NCBI GenBank assembly: GCA_020253595.1
Contig: JADCBH010000221.1
Coordinates: 1 to 16,470 of the forward strand
DNA: 16,470 nucleotides
Direction: 5' to 3'
Source: Brevundimonas sp.
GTDB taxonomy: Bacteria; Pseudomonadota; Alphaproteobacteria; Caulobacterales; Caulobacteraceae
In this document: piece by piece, positions 6,730 through 14,485 of the stretch
Layout: each line of letters opens with the position of its first letter
Numbering within the stretch: position 1 is the stretch's first letter
Made by a program: the position numbers and the translations under genes
The notes under the pieces: generated by a model
Told to the model about the DNA's origin: nothing
The model's input: only the letters and a program-made list of their open reading frames with translations
Database searches by the model: none

Positions 6730-8793
6730 ATGTCTCTCAAACTTTCCGCAGCGCCGCTGTCGCTGCTGCTCGCCGCCGCGAGCACGCCCGCCTTCGCCCA
6801 GGACGCCAACAACTCACTTGCCGTCGATCTCGGCGAGGTGATCGTCACCGGGGCTCGCAATCCCGAGGATCCGCCCGTGGTGGCCGAGGCCCGTCGTCGC
6901 CTGTCGCGTACGCCCGGCTCGGTCGCCGTGGTCTCGGCCGAAAGCCTGGAAACCCGCTATGCGCCCAACATCGCCGACGTCCTGCGCGACGTGCCCGGCG
7001 TCTATGCCCAGAAGAAGTGGGGCGGCGACGTCCGCATCTCGATACGCGGTTCGGGTATCGGCAACGCCAACCACCTGCGCGGCCTGTTCGTGTCGCAGGA
7101 CGGGATTCCGTTCAACGAGGCCGACGGCTTCGGCGACGTTCAGATGGTCGATCCGCTGCTGGCGCGCTTCACCGAAGTCTACAAGGGCGGCAATGCGTTG
7201 CGCTTTGGTGGTGCCCTTCTGGGCGGCGCGGTCAATCTGGTGACGCCCAACGGCCGGACGGCGGGCGAGACCGCCAGCCTGCGCGCTGACTTCGGCTCCT
7301 GGGACACCGGTCGCCTGCACGCTGAACTGTCCGGTGTGCGCGGTGACTGGGACGCCTTCATTGGCGTGACCGGGGTCACCGCCGAGGGCTGGCGCCAGAA
7401 CTCCGACGGCCAGCAGCAGTACATCACCGCCAACATCGGTCGCAGCTTCGGCGAAGACCGCGAGGCCCGGCTGATCGTCCAGGGTGCCTACATCCACCAG
7501 CAGATCCCGGGATCCCTGACGCTGACGCAAGCGTTGAACACTCCGGTCATGGCGGCCGCCGCCAACGTCGCCAATGACTACCAGCGCGACTACGCCTCGG
7601 TGCGCACGACATTGTCGACGCGGTGGCGGCTGTCACCCGAACTTCTGTTCGAAGGCGCGGTCTATGGGACGTGGAAGGACCTGCACCACCCGATCTTCCA
7701 GGTCATCGACCAGCAGAGCCGCAACTACGGCGCCTTTGGACGGCTGGACTGGGAAGGCACGCTGTTCGGCCTGCGCGCCGATGCGTTTGGCGGGATGTGG
7801 TTCCGCTCGGGTGATCTGGATGCGCTACAGTTCGTGAACGTTCGTGGCTCGTCCGGTGCCCAGACAGCCAAGGCGCGCCAGAACGCCCAGGCGCTCGACG
7901 TCTTCGCCGAAGGTCGCCTGTTCGTCACCGACGAGGTGGCGCTGGTCGCCGGTGGAGCGTGGGGTCGGGCTGAGCGGGACTTCCAGCGGTTTGCCCTGCC
8001 TGGCGTGGCGGGAACCTTCAATCAGACGCTGGGCAAGGACTATGACTGGTTCGCCCCGCGCATCGGCATCCTGTGGGAGGGCGCAACCGGTGCGCAGGCC
8101 TATGCCAACGTCACCCGCTCGGTCGAGCCACCGAACTTCGGCTCCCTGTCCCCGGTCGCGACCGGCTTCGCCCCGATCGAGGCCCAGGAAGCCTGGACGT
8201 ATGAGGCGGGCGTGCGCGGCCGCAACGCGCGGTTCTCATGGGATGTGGCGGTCTATCGGGCGGAGCTGGACAACGAGCTGCTGACCTTCATCGTCAATCC
8301 GGCCCTGGGCATTCCGGCGGCGACGTTCAACGCCGGTCCGACGGTCCACCAAGGCATCGAGGCCGGGTTGGACTGGCGGTTCGCGCCGGGGTGGAGGCTG
8401 CGCCAGACCTATGCCTTCTCGGACTTTTTCTTCGAGGGTGACCGGGTCTATGGCGACAACGACCTGCCTCTGGTGCCGCCGCACCTGTATCGGGCCGAAT
8501 TGCGATACGATCATCCGTCGGGCTGGTTCGTGGCCCCGTCGATCGAACAGGCGGCCGACACCTGGGTGGATTACTCCAACACCGTGAAGGCACCCGGTTA
8601 TACAGTGCTGAACCTCGGTGCCGGCATCACCCTCAGTGACCGCACAAGCCTGTTTGTCGACGCCCGCAACCTGACGGATGAACACTACGTGTCCAACTTC
8701 AACGCCGTAACCGACGCCCGTGTGGCTTCGACCGCCGTCTTCTGGCCGGGCGAAGGCATCTCGGCCTTCGTGGGTCTGAGGGTCTCGCTATGA
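6730..8793 (+). CDS. TonB-dependent outer membrane receptor, putative copper/metallophore uptake
   Basis: It is a ligand-gated outer-membrane transporter energised by TonB. The 687-residue product has a signal peptide (cleavage near AFA-QD, after residue 23), a TonB box-like EVIVTGAR (36-43) and a plug domain at about 58-175. The plug includes ADVLRDVPGVYAQ, ISIRGSGI and LGGAVNLVTPNG. A beta barrel continues to the end (YTVLNLGAGI, DARNLTDEHYVSNF). I chose ATG 6730 because AGGAA lies five bases upstream and it begins the signal peptide; an in-frame GTG at 6682 lies within the hairpin. There is no Cys, and the OprC copper-receptor motif is absent. A copper or copper-chelate substrate is inferred only from the neighbours. 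The stop overlaps the next start as ATGA. Confidence 0.95.
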   Translation: MSLKLSAAPLSLLLAAASTPAFAQDANNSLAVDLGEVIVTGARNPEDPPVVAEARRRLSRTPGSVAVVSAESLETRYAPNIADVLRDVPGVYAQKKWGGDVRISIRGSGIGNANHLRGLFVSQDGIPFNEADGFGDVQMVDPLLARFTEVYKGGNALRFGGALLGGAVNLVTPNGRTAGETASLRADFGSWDTGRLHAELSGVRGDWDAFIGVTGVTAEGWRQNSDGQQQYITANIGRSFGEDREARLIVQGAYIHQQIPGSLTLTQALNTPVMAAAANVANDYQRDYASVRTTLSTRWRLSPELLFEGAVYGTWKDLHHPIFQVIDQQSRNYGAFGRLDWEGTLFGLRADAFGGMWFRSGDLDALQFVNVRGSSGAQTAKARQNAQALDVFAEGRLFVTDEVALVAGGAWGRAERDFQRFALPGVAGTFNQTLGKDYDWFAPRIGILWEGATGAQAYANVTRSVEPPNFGSLSPVATGFAPIEAQEAWTYEAGVRGRNARFSWDVAVYRAELDNELLTFIVNPALGIPAATFNAGPTVHQGIEAGLDWRFAPGWRLRQTYAFSDFFFEGDRVYGDNDLPLVPPHLYRAELRYDHPSGWFVAPSIEQAADTWVDYSNTVKAPGYTVLNLGAGITLSDRTSLFVDARNLTDEHYVSNFNAVTDARVASTAVFWPGEGISAFVGLRVSL

Positions 8794-10130
8794 ACAGGAC
8801 GTCCGAAAAGGGAGCGGCTTCGGCCGCTCCCGGACTTCTGTCCGGTGCCTACCGCACGGTCTGGCGGATGCATTTCTTCGCCGGCCTGATCTCCCTGCCC
8901 TTCCTGATGCTGATGGCGCTGACCGGCGCGATCTATCTGTTCAAGCCGGAGATCGACGACTGGCAGACGCGCGGCGTTGCGGCGATCGCGCCGTCCAGAG
9001 CCTTGACCGTGCCCGCCGCCTGGGCAGAGGCCGCCGCGACCGCGGTCCCGGGCCGGGTCGCGACGATCCTGGTTCCCGAACGCGAGGACCGGGCGGTGAA
9101 GGTGACCGCCGAGGCCGAAGACGGATCGCGCCGCGCCGTCTTCGTTGATCCCTCCAACGCCCGCGTCACAGGCACTGCACCCGCCGAGGGCGTGACCGAA
9201 ACGGTCAAGGAGATCCACTCCCTGGTCCTGTTCGGGCCGGGGTTGAACATCCTGGTCGAGCTGGTCGCCGGGTGGTCGATGATCCTGGTGGCCACAGGCG
9301 TCTTCCTGTGGTGGCCGAGGAAGCGGGATGCGGGCGTCGTCACGATCAAGGCGCGCGCAGGACGCCCCCTGTGGCGCGACATCCATGCCGTGACGGGTCT
9401 GTACGCCGGTGCCGTGATCTTCTTCCTGGCGGCGACCGGCATGCCGTGGTCGGCAGTTTGGGGCGACGAGGTCATGGGGGCCGTGCGCGAGGCCGGCTTC
9501 GGGCGACCTGCCGCGCCGGCTGCGTCCGAGTGGATCCATGCCGAGCACGGCGATGCGCCTCAAGGCGCGGGCTGGACGCTGGAACATGCCGGCATGACGG
9601 CCGCCCCGGCACCGATCGATCTGGATCGCATCCTGGCCTCGGCGGAAGACGCAGCGATGCCACGCCCCTTTCTGGTGACTCTGCCCGCCTCGCCCGATCG
9701 CGCCGTGACCGTGGCCTATCAGAACGCCCGGTCCGAGGACGCGCGTGTGATTTATTTCGATCGTACGGGTGATGTGCTGCGAGACATCACCGCTGCCGAC
9801 TTCGGCACTGGCGCACGCGCGTTCGAATGGGGCATCGCGGTGCACCAGGGCACGCAGTACGGTCAGATCAATCGCTGGATCATGCTGGGGGCCTGCGTCG
9901 CCGTATGGGTTCTGGCCATCTCCGCCCTGATCATGTGGTGGAAGCGACGACCCAAGGGACGTCTCGGCGCGCCCGTCGCACCGCCCGGACCGCGCGCCAA
10001 GGTCGCGGTGCTGGCCATCGTCCTGCCGCTCGCAGTCCTGTATCCCTTGACCGGACTGAGCCTTGTCGTTGCTGTCGTGCTGGACCGGATCGTGAGCGCA
10101 CTCAACCCCACATCGGCCCCGGCCGCCTGA
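8790..10130 (+). CDS. PepSY-associated transmembrane protein
   Basis: This is a 446-residue inner-membrane protein of the PepSY_TM family, often found beside TonB receptors and thought to help metal release or reduction, though its biochemistry is poorly known. Hydrophobic segments lie at about 28-51, 153-176, 201-222, 363-385 and 405-434, with periplasmic PepSY-like regions between them. Conserved histidines sit next to membrane segments: His28 (RMHFFAG), His143 (EIHSLVLFG), His199 (RDIHAVTGLYAG) and His352 (AVHQGTQYG). These are possible metal or haem ligands. The start codon overlaps the receptor stop by four bases, which strongly suggests translational coupling. PCuAC follows after 14 bases. 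Confidence 0.94.
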   Translation: MNRTSEKGAASAAPGLLSGAYRTVWRMHFFAGLISLPFLMLMALTGAIYLFKPEIDDWQTRGVAAIAPSRALTVPAAWAEAAATAVPGRVATILVPEREDRAVKVTAEAEDGSRRAVFVDPSNARVTGTAPAEGVTETVKEIHSLVLFGPGLNILVELVAGWSMILVATGVFLWWPRKRDAGVVTIKARAGRPLWRDIHAVTGLYAGAVIFFLAATGMPWSAVWGDEVMGAVREAGFGRPAAPAASEWIHAEHGDAPQGAGWTLEHAGMTAAPAPIDLDRILASAEDAAMPRPFLVTLPASPDRAVTVAYQNARSEDARVIYFDRTGDVLRDITAADFGTGARAFEWGIAVHQGTQYGQINRWIMLGACVAVWVLAISALIMWWKRRPKGRLGAPVAPPGPRAKVAVLAIVLPLAVLYPLTGLSLVVAVVLDRIVSALNPTSAPAA

Positions 10131-10144
10131 AAGGACCTGAAAGA

Positions 10145-10642
10145 ATGAAACGCCTTTTCGCCGTCGCCGCGCTTCCCCTGCTGGGCCTTTCAGCCTGCGG
10201 CGAGCCCGCCAATATCGGCAATACCTATACGGACGCCGACGGGAACACGATTACCCAGATCATTGTCGCCGACGAGGTCTGTCGGCCCACGCCGAACGGG
10301 CGCCAGGTCACCGCCTGCTACCTGAACCTGGTCGCCGCCGCGGACGACCGCCTCGTCTCGGTCGAGAGCCCGGTCGCCCCTCGCGTCCAGATCCACGAGA
10401 TGAAGATGGAGAGCAACATGATGATGATGCGGCCCATCGAGGGCGGCGTGCCGCTCACCGGTGGGCAGGTGGTCAACTTCACCCCGGGCGGCAACCACAT
10501 CATGCTGAACGGCGTAAGGGAGCCTCTCGTGGAGGGTGACACCGTCGAGCTGACCCTGAAGTTCGACAACGCACCGGATGTGACGGTCACCGCGCGTGTG
10601 GGACAGCCGACGGAGGCGAACGAGGGCTTTCCCAACGGGTGA
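10145..10642 (+). CDS. PCuAC-type periplasmic copper chaperone, lipid-anchored
   Basis: PCuAC proteins (DUF461) bind Cu(I) in the periplasm and deliver it, classically towards the CuA site of cytochrome oxidase. The 165-residue product has a lipobox LSAC (Cys18), so it is probably membrane-anchored. The copper motif is complete: His84, ten residues, Met95, twenty-two residues, His118-X-Met120 (PGGNHIMLNG). Extra methionines form MKMESNMMMM (86-95). Cys46 (VCRPTP) and Cys58 (TACYLNL) lie where homologues usually have small residues. AAAGGA at 10130-10135 places the ATG at 10145. It is the last gene of the putative copper operon; no T-run terminator was seen after it. Confidence 0.93.
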   Translation: MKRLFAVAALPLLGLSACGEPANIGNTYTDADGNTITQIIVADEVCRPTPNGRQVTACYLNLVAAADDRLVSVESPVAPRVQIHEMKMESNMMMMRPIEGGVPLTGGQVVNFTPGGNHIMLNGVREPLVEGDTVELTLKFDNAPDVTVTARVGQPTEANEGFPNG

Positions 10643-10656
10643 CGGTTTCCCGGGTC

Positions 10657-10698
10657 GGCGAGCCTGACAAACGGGATCGAACCCGCTAAAGGCTCGCC
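10657..10698 (+). promoter_or_regulatory. Candidate ychF promoter within an inverted repeat
   Basis: CTGACAA (10664-10670), 14 bases and GCTAAAGG (10685-10692) resemble the Caulobacter sigma-73 pattern and the site proposed for prs. The elements are bracketed by the inverted repeat GGCGAGCC (10657-10664) and GGCTCGCC (10691-10698), with an inner CGGG/CCCG pair at 10672-10685. It may be a promoter with an operator, or a hairpin ending the preceding operon. Confidence 0.38.
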
Positions 10699-10722
10699 CT
10701 TCCCTGAAAGCGCCCGAGACCC

Positions 10723-11823
10723 ATGGCCCTGAAAGTCGCGATCGTCGGCCTGCCCAACGTCGGCAAGTCCACCCTGTTCAACGCCCTGACCAAGACGGCG
10801 GCGGCCCAGGCCGCCAACTATCCGTTCTGCACCATCGAGCCGAACACCGGCGATGTGGCGGTCCCTGAGCCGCGCCTGAAGGTTCTGGCCGAGATCGCGG
10901 GATCGAAGGAAATCATTCCCTCGCGGATTACCTTCGTGGACATCGCCGGCCTGGTACGTGGCGCGTCCAAGGGTGAGGGCCTGGGCAACCAGTTCCTGGC
11001 CAACATCCGCGACTGCGACGCCGTCGCCTTCGTCGCCCGCTGCTTCATCGATGACGACATCACCCACGTCGAGAACCGCATCGATCCGATCTCCGACCTG
11101 GAGATCATCGAGACCGAGCTGATGCTGGCCGACCTGGAGAGCCTGGAACGTCGGCGGGTGCAGATGGAGAAGCGCGCCAAGGGCGGTGACAAGGAAAGCC
11201 AGCTGAGCCTGAAGCTGGTCGATCTGGCCCTGTCCAAGCTGAACGCCGGCAAGCCAGCCCGCACGGCGCTTCCCGACGTGTCCAAGGAGGACCGCAAGGC
11301 CTGGGACATGCTGCAGCTGCTGACCGCCCTGCCCGCCCTCTATGTGGCCAACGTCGACGAGACCTCCGCCGACAAGGGCAATGAGTTGTCCGACAAGGTG
11401 GCCGAGCGCGCCAAGACCGACGGGGCCAACACCGTGGTCATCTCGGCCAAGATCGACTCAGAGCTCGCCGTCCTCGACGAGGCCGAGCAGCTGGAGTTCC
11501 TGGAAAGCATGGGGCTGGCCGAGCCCGGCCTGAACCGGCTGATCCGCGAAGCCTATGCCCTGCTGGGTCTGCAATCGTACTTCACCGTGGGGCCCAAGGA
11601 GGCACGCGCCTGGACCATCCATGTCGGTGATACGGCCCCGCAGGCGGCGGGCGTGATCCACACGGACTTCGAAAAGGGCTTCATCCGCGCTGAGACCATC
11701 GCCTACGACGACTACGTGGCGCTTCGCGGCGAGGCCAAGGCGCGTGAGGCCGGCAAGCTGCGCGCCGAGGGCAAGAGCTATGTCGTCAAAGACGGCGACG
11801 TGATGAACTTCCTGTTCAGCTGA
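10723..11823 (+). CDS. ychF: Redox-regulated ribosome-binding ATPase YchF (OLA1 family)
   Basis: YchF is an Obg-family P-loop NTPase that prefers ATP and binds ribosomes. The 366 residues match the family length. Motifs in order are the Walker A GLPNVGKST (9-17), DIAG (73-76, G3), the coiled-coil arm at about 130-200 (LADLESLERRRVQMEKRAKG) and NVDE (210-213). NVDE replaces the usual NKxD and explains the ATP preference. A C-terminal TGS domain (about 283-366) ends in VKDGDVMNFLFS. ATG 10723 gives the standard MALKVAIVGLPNVGKS start, without a strong Shine-Dalgarno. Confidence 0.99.
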   Translation: MALKVAIVGLPNVGKSTLFNALTKTAAAQAANYPFCTIEPNTGDVAVPEPRLKVLAEIAGSKEIIPSRITFVDIAGLVRGASKGEGLGNQFLANIRDCDAVAFVARCFIDDDITHVENRIDPISDLEIIETELMLADLESLERRRVQMEKRAKGGDKESQLSLKLVDLALSKLNAGKPARTALPDVSKEDRKAWDMLQLLTALPALYVANVDETSADKGNELSDKVAERAKTDGANTVVISAKIDSELAVLDEAEQLEFLESMGLAEPGLNRLIREAYALLGLQSYFTVGPKEARAWTIHVGDTAPQAAGVIHTDFEKGFIRAETIAYDDYVALRGEAKAREAGKLRAEGKSYVVKDGDVMNFLFS

Positions 11824-11843
11824 GGCATCGACGGAGGTCGGCC

Positions 11844-12698
11844 ATGAGGAAGCGGCTCAAGGGATCGGCTCCCGCCCGTCGGCCCGACGCCCCTGCTCGC
11901 GCCGCCGAAACGGAGCTCACCTGCTATGTCCGTCGTGGCTGGACACCTCGCATCGAGCCCGCGTCAGCCCGCCGCGACTGGATGACCGAGACGCCCGAGA
12001 GCTTCGCCTATCGGTGCCTGCCACTCGCCGTGGCGAACTCTCACGGTTGGGTGGTGCTCAATCCGTTCGGTTTCTCTGCCCGATGGCACGGAGGGGTGGA
12101 CGCCAGGTCCGTCGAGATCGTCCTGGACAAGGGCGCAGACCCCAAGAAGGCGGCGCACTCGCTTTTCGGCAGTGGCACGCTGACGTTCCACGTCGACGGC
12201 ATCATGCGGACGTCAGAGGGCTGGAACCTCTGGGTCGGCGGACCGCCGAACACCATGAAGGACGGGATCGCGCCGATGAGCGGCCTGATCGAGGCAGACT
12301 GGTCGCCCTATACCTTCACCATGAACTGGCGCTTCACCCGACCTGATGTCTGGGTGCGGTTCGAGGAGAACGAGCCCTTCTGCTTCTTCTTCCCTACGCC
12401 GCGGGGCGTGGTCGATGGCCTGAAGCCGGAACTCCGCCCACTGGAAGATCAGCCGGACTTACTGGAAACCTATGAAGGCTGGAGCGCGTCGCGCAACGCT
12501 TTCCAGGAGTGGGTCAAGCGCACCAAGCCGACAGCTCCGGCCGACCAGTGGCAGAAGCTCTACTATCGCGGCCTCAAGCCGGATGGATCGCCCGGCCCTG
12601 CCGACCACGAGTCCAAGCTGCGCCTGTCCCCGTTCCGCCAGACCGGTTCGCGGCGCGTCTGCCCGGTCGACCATCGGGCGAAGAAGACAGACGACTGA
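11844..12698 (+). CDS. DUF6065-like protein of unknown function
   Basis: The 284-residue product appears to be cytoplasmic, with no signal peptide or membrane segment. The first 50 residues are basic and probably flexible. From about residue 55 a compact domain rich in Trp and Phe begins (CLPLAVANSHGWVVLNPF, GGPPNTMKDGIAP, FTMNWRFTRP, NEPFCFFFP). This pattern reminds me of DUF6065, which has no known function. GGAGG at 11833-11837 is six bases before ATG 11844. The gene lies 20 bases after ychF and is probably read with it, though a functional link is not established. Confidence 0.72.
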   Translation: MRKRLKGSAPARRPDAPARAAETELTCYVRRGWTPRIEPASARRDWMTETPESFAYRCLPLAVANSHGWVVLNPFGFSARWHGGVDARSVEIVLDKGADPKKAAHSLFGSGTLTFHVDGIMRTSEGWNLWVGGPPNTMKDGIAPMSGLIEADWSPYTFTMNWRFTRPDVWVRFEENEPFCFFFPTPRGVVDGLKPELRPLEDQPDLLETYEGWSASRNAFQEWVKRTKPTAPADQWQKLYYRGLKPDGSPGPADHESKLRLSPFRQTGSRRVCPVDHRAKKTDD

Positions 12699-12705
12699 AG
12701 ACCGT

Positions 12706-12720
12706 TCCCGGCGACCGGGA
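12706..12720. terminator. Short hairpin between convergent genes
   Basis: TCCCGG (12706-12711) and CCGGGA (12715-12720) form a 6-bp stem with a three-base loop between the converging DUF6065-like and M28 genes. No T-run is present on either side, so termination here is only possible. Confidence 0.25.
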
Positions 12721-12758
12721 GGCGAAGCGCGCACCCCCGCAGTCACCGGGATCATTCG

Positions 12759-14402
12759 TTACTGACGTGCGGCAGCGGTCCGTTCGCGGACGGTGCCGAA
12801 CTCCGACGTCGGCTTCCAGCCCGGCCAGTCCTCGCTGTTCGCCAGGTCAAGGCCCAGGCGATACAGCAGCGTCAGGTTCTCGACCGCGGAGCGGAAGTCG
12901 AGATCCTCGGACCATTCGTCGGACGGACGGTGATAGTCGGCACCGAACCTGGCGCGCCAGGCGGCCTCGCCGGCTTCACGGCCGCCCTCGTCCCAGTCCC
13001 AGCCGTGCCAGGTCATCAACGCCGGCACGCCCGCGCGGGCGAAGGGGAAGTGGTCTGAGCGGTAGTAGAAGCCCTGTTCGGGCATACCGTCGTCGCCGAC
13101 ATAGCGGCCTTCGGCCTCGGCCAGCACCTGCAGCCGGTCCTCCAGATCGTTCTGGCCCTTGCCGAAGATGGCGATGTCGCGGGTCGGTGGCGACAGGGGC
13201 AGCATGTCGATATTGATGTCGGCCACCGTCGTCGCCAGCGGATAGACCGGGTCCGCAGTGTAGGCGTAGGCACCCAGCAGCCCCATCTCCTCGGCCGCCA
13301 TGTGCGCGAAGACGAAGGTGCGCTCGGGGCGCGGTGCGGCAGCGAGCTGGCGAGCCATCTCGACGATGGCGACGGTGCCGGACGCGTTGTCCCAGGCCCC
13401 GTTGTAGATGTTGTCCTCGGTCGTCGAGATCGGGCTGACGTGGTCGGCACCGACACCGACATGGTCCCAGTGGGCGGAGTAGATGATGACCTCGTCTGGG
13501 CGCTCGGTCCCCTCGATCTTGGCCAGCAGATTGTGCGTCGTCAGGGTGGAGATGGTCTCTTCGGCCGCGACCGACAGGGTGACGCCTTCCAGCGCCCTGG
13601 CCCGGAAGTTTCCGGTGGCGAAGTCGGCCATGTCAGCGGGGCTGAGACCGGCTGCCGCTGCCCACATCTGAGCCGTGTCGTGATTGATAGCGCCCGAGAA
13701 CTCCAGGTCCGCGGCACCCGGCGTCAAGGTACGCTCTCGGCTGTTGAACTGGCCGGCGCGGAGCCAGTTGGCGTCGGTCGCCGGGGCCATGACCAGGGTG
13801 ATGATACCAATCGCTCCCCGGCGGAAGGCCTCGTCTGCCTTGTAGGCACCGGATTGATAGTTGGTGGAGTAGGCACCGTTGAATCGATCCGTCACTTCTG
13901 GTGCGGTCGGCTCCCCCGACATGACAATGACGATCTTTCCACGCACGTCGATGTCACCGTAGTCATCCCAGTTCCGCTCCGGCGCATGAATGCCATAGCC
14001 TGCGAAGACGAGGCCGGCGTTCTGCACGGCAGCGCGGCCGTCGTTCGTGGCCGAGCGGAGAATGATGTCCGTCCCGACCGTGAGGGGACGGACTGTCCCA
14101 TCCGGGCCAGTCCAGCTGGCCGAGGCCGAACCTGCGACAGGCATGTAGCGGTTCAGCTCAACCACCTGCAGCCACTGGCCGTCCGGCCCGCCGGGCTGCA
14201 CGCCCATCGCCTCGTATTGGGCCTGCAGCCAGGCCAGCGTAAGGCGCTCGCCTTCCGTGCCCGGATAGCGACCCTGGAATTCGTCGGTCGAGATCTGGCG
14301 GATTCCGTCCGACAGCCGCTCGGCCGAAAAGTCCTGAGCCTGGGCGAGCCCCGCGCCGAACACCATCGCCACGGCGGCAACGCCGCCAATCAGTCCACGC
14401 AT
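12759..14402 (-). CDS. Secreted M28-family zinc metallopeptidase (copy 1)
   Basis: It is a predicted exported aminopeptidase-like hydrolase. The signal peptide ends near AQAQD (about residue 23). A PA-like insert covers about 108-285 (VFAGYGIHAPERNWDDYGD), followed by the M28 catalytic domain. All expected zinc or catalytic residues are present: His311 and Asp313 (HWDH), Asp338 (WDNASGT), Glu371-Glu372 (AAEEMGLLG), Asp399 (NIDM) and His451 (RSDHFPFA). Length is 547 residues from ATG 14402. A TTG at 14408 in the same frame lies at better spacing from GGAGGAC (14421-14415), so the true start may be there, adding two residues. It follows a paralogous peptidase by under 90 bases, probably in one transcript. 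Substrate unknown. Confidence 0.96.
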   Translation of the reverse strand: MRGLIGGVAAVAMVFGAGLAQAQDFSAERLSDGIRQISTDEFQGRYPGTEGERLTLAWLQAQYEAMGVQPGGPDGQWLQVVELNRYMPVAGSASASWTGPDGTVRPLTVGTDIILRSATNDGRAAVQNAGLVFAGYGIHAPERNWDDYGDIDVRGKIVIVMSGEPTAPEVTDRFNGAYSTNYQSGAYKADEAFRRGAIGIITLVMAPATDANWLRAGQFNSRERTLTPGAADLEFSGAINHDTAQMWAAAAGLSPADMADFATGNFRARALEGVTLSVAAEETISTLTTHNLLAKIEGTERPDEVIIYSAHWDHVGVGADHVSPISTTEDNIYNGAWDNASGTVAIVEMARQLAAAPRPERTFVFAHMAAEEMGLLGAYAYTADPVYPLATTVADINIDMLPLSPPTRDIAIFGKGQNDLEDRLQVLAEAEGRYVGDDGMPEQGFYYRSDHFPFARAGVPALMTWHGWDWDEGGREAGEAAWRARFGADYHRPSDEWSEDLDFRSAVENLTLLYRLGLDLANSEDWPGWKPTSEFGTVRERTAAARQ

Positions 14403-14485
14403 CGTCAAGGGGTTGTCCTCCGCTGTTCGCGGAAACCTAAATGCGGATGCGCGGTACGGCGCATTACGGTTTCGTCATGTAGGGC

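Noticed and set aside
6730..8793. Assignment of the receptor as the OprC copper receptor.
   Set aside because: The characteristic Cys- and Met-containing OprC plug motif is missing and the protein has no cysteine; only the neighbours point to copper.
8685..9845. A 386-codon minus-strand open frame opposite the receptor and PepSY genes.
   Set aside because: It is a shadow of high-GC coding on the plus strand, with no recognisable domain or start signal.
10672..10690. GGGTTCGATCCCG on the minus strand looks like a tRNA T-arm.
   Set aside because: The loop would be six instead of seven bases in a paired arm, and no D-arm, anticodon arm or acceptor fits around it.
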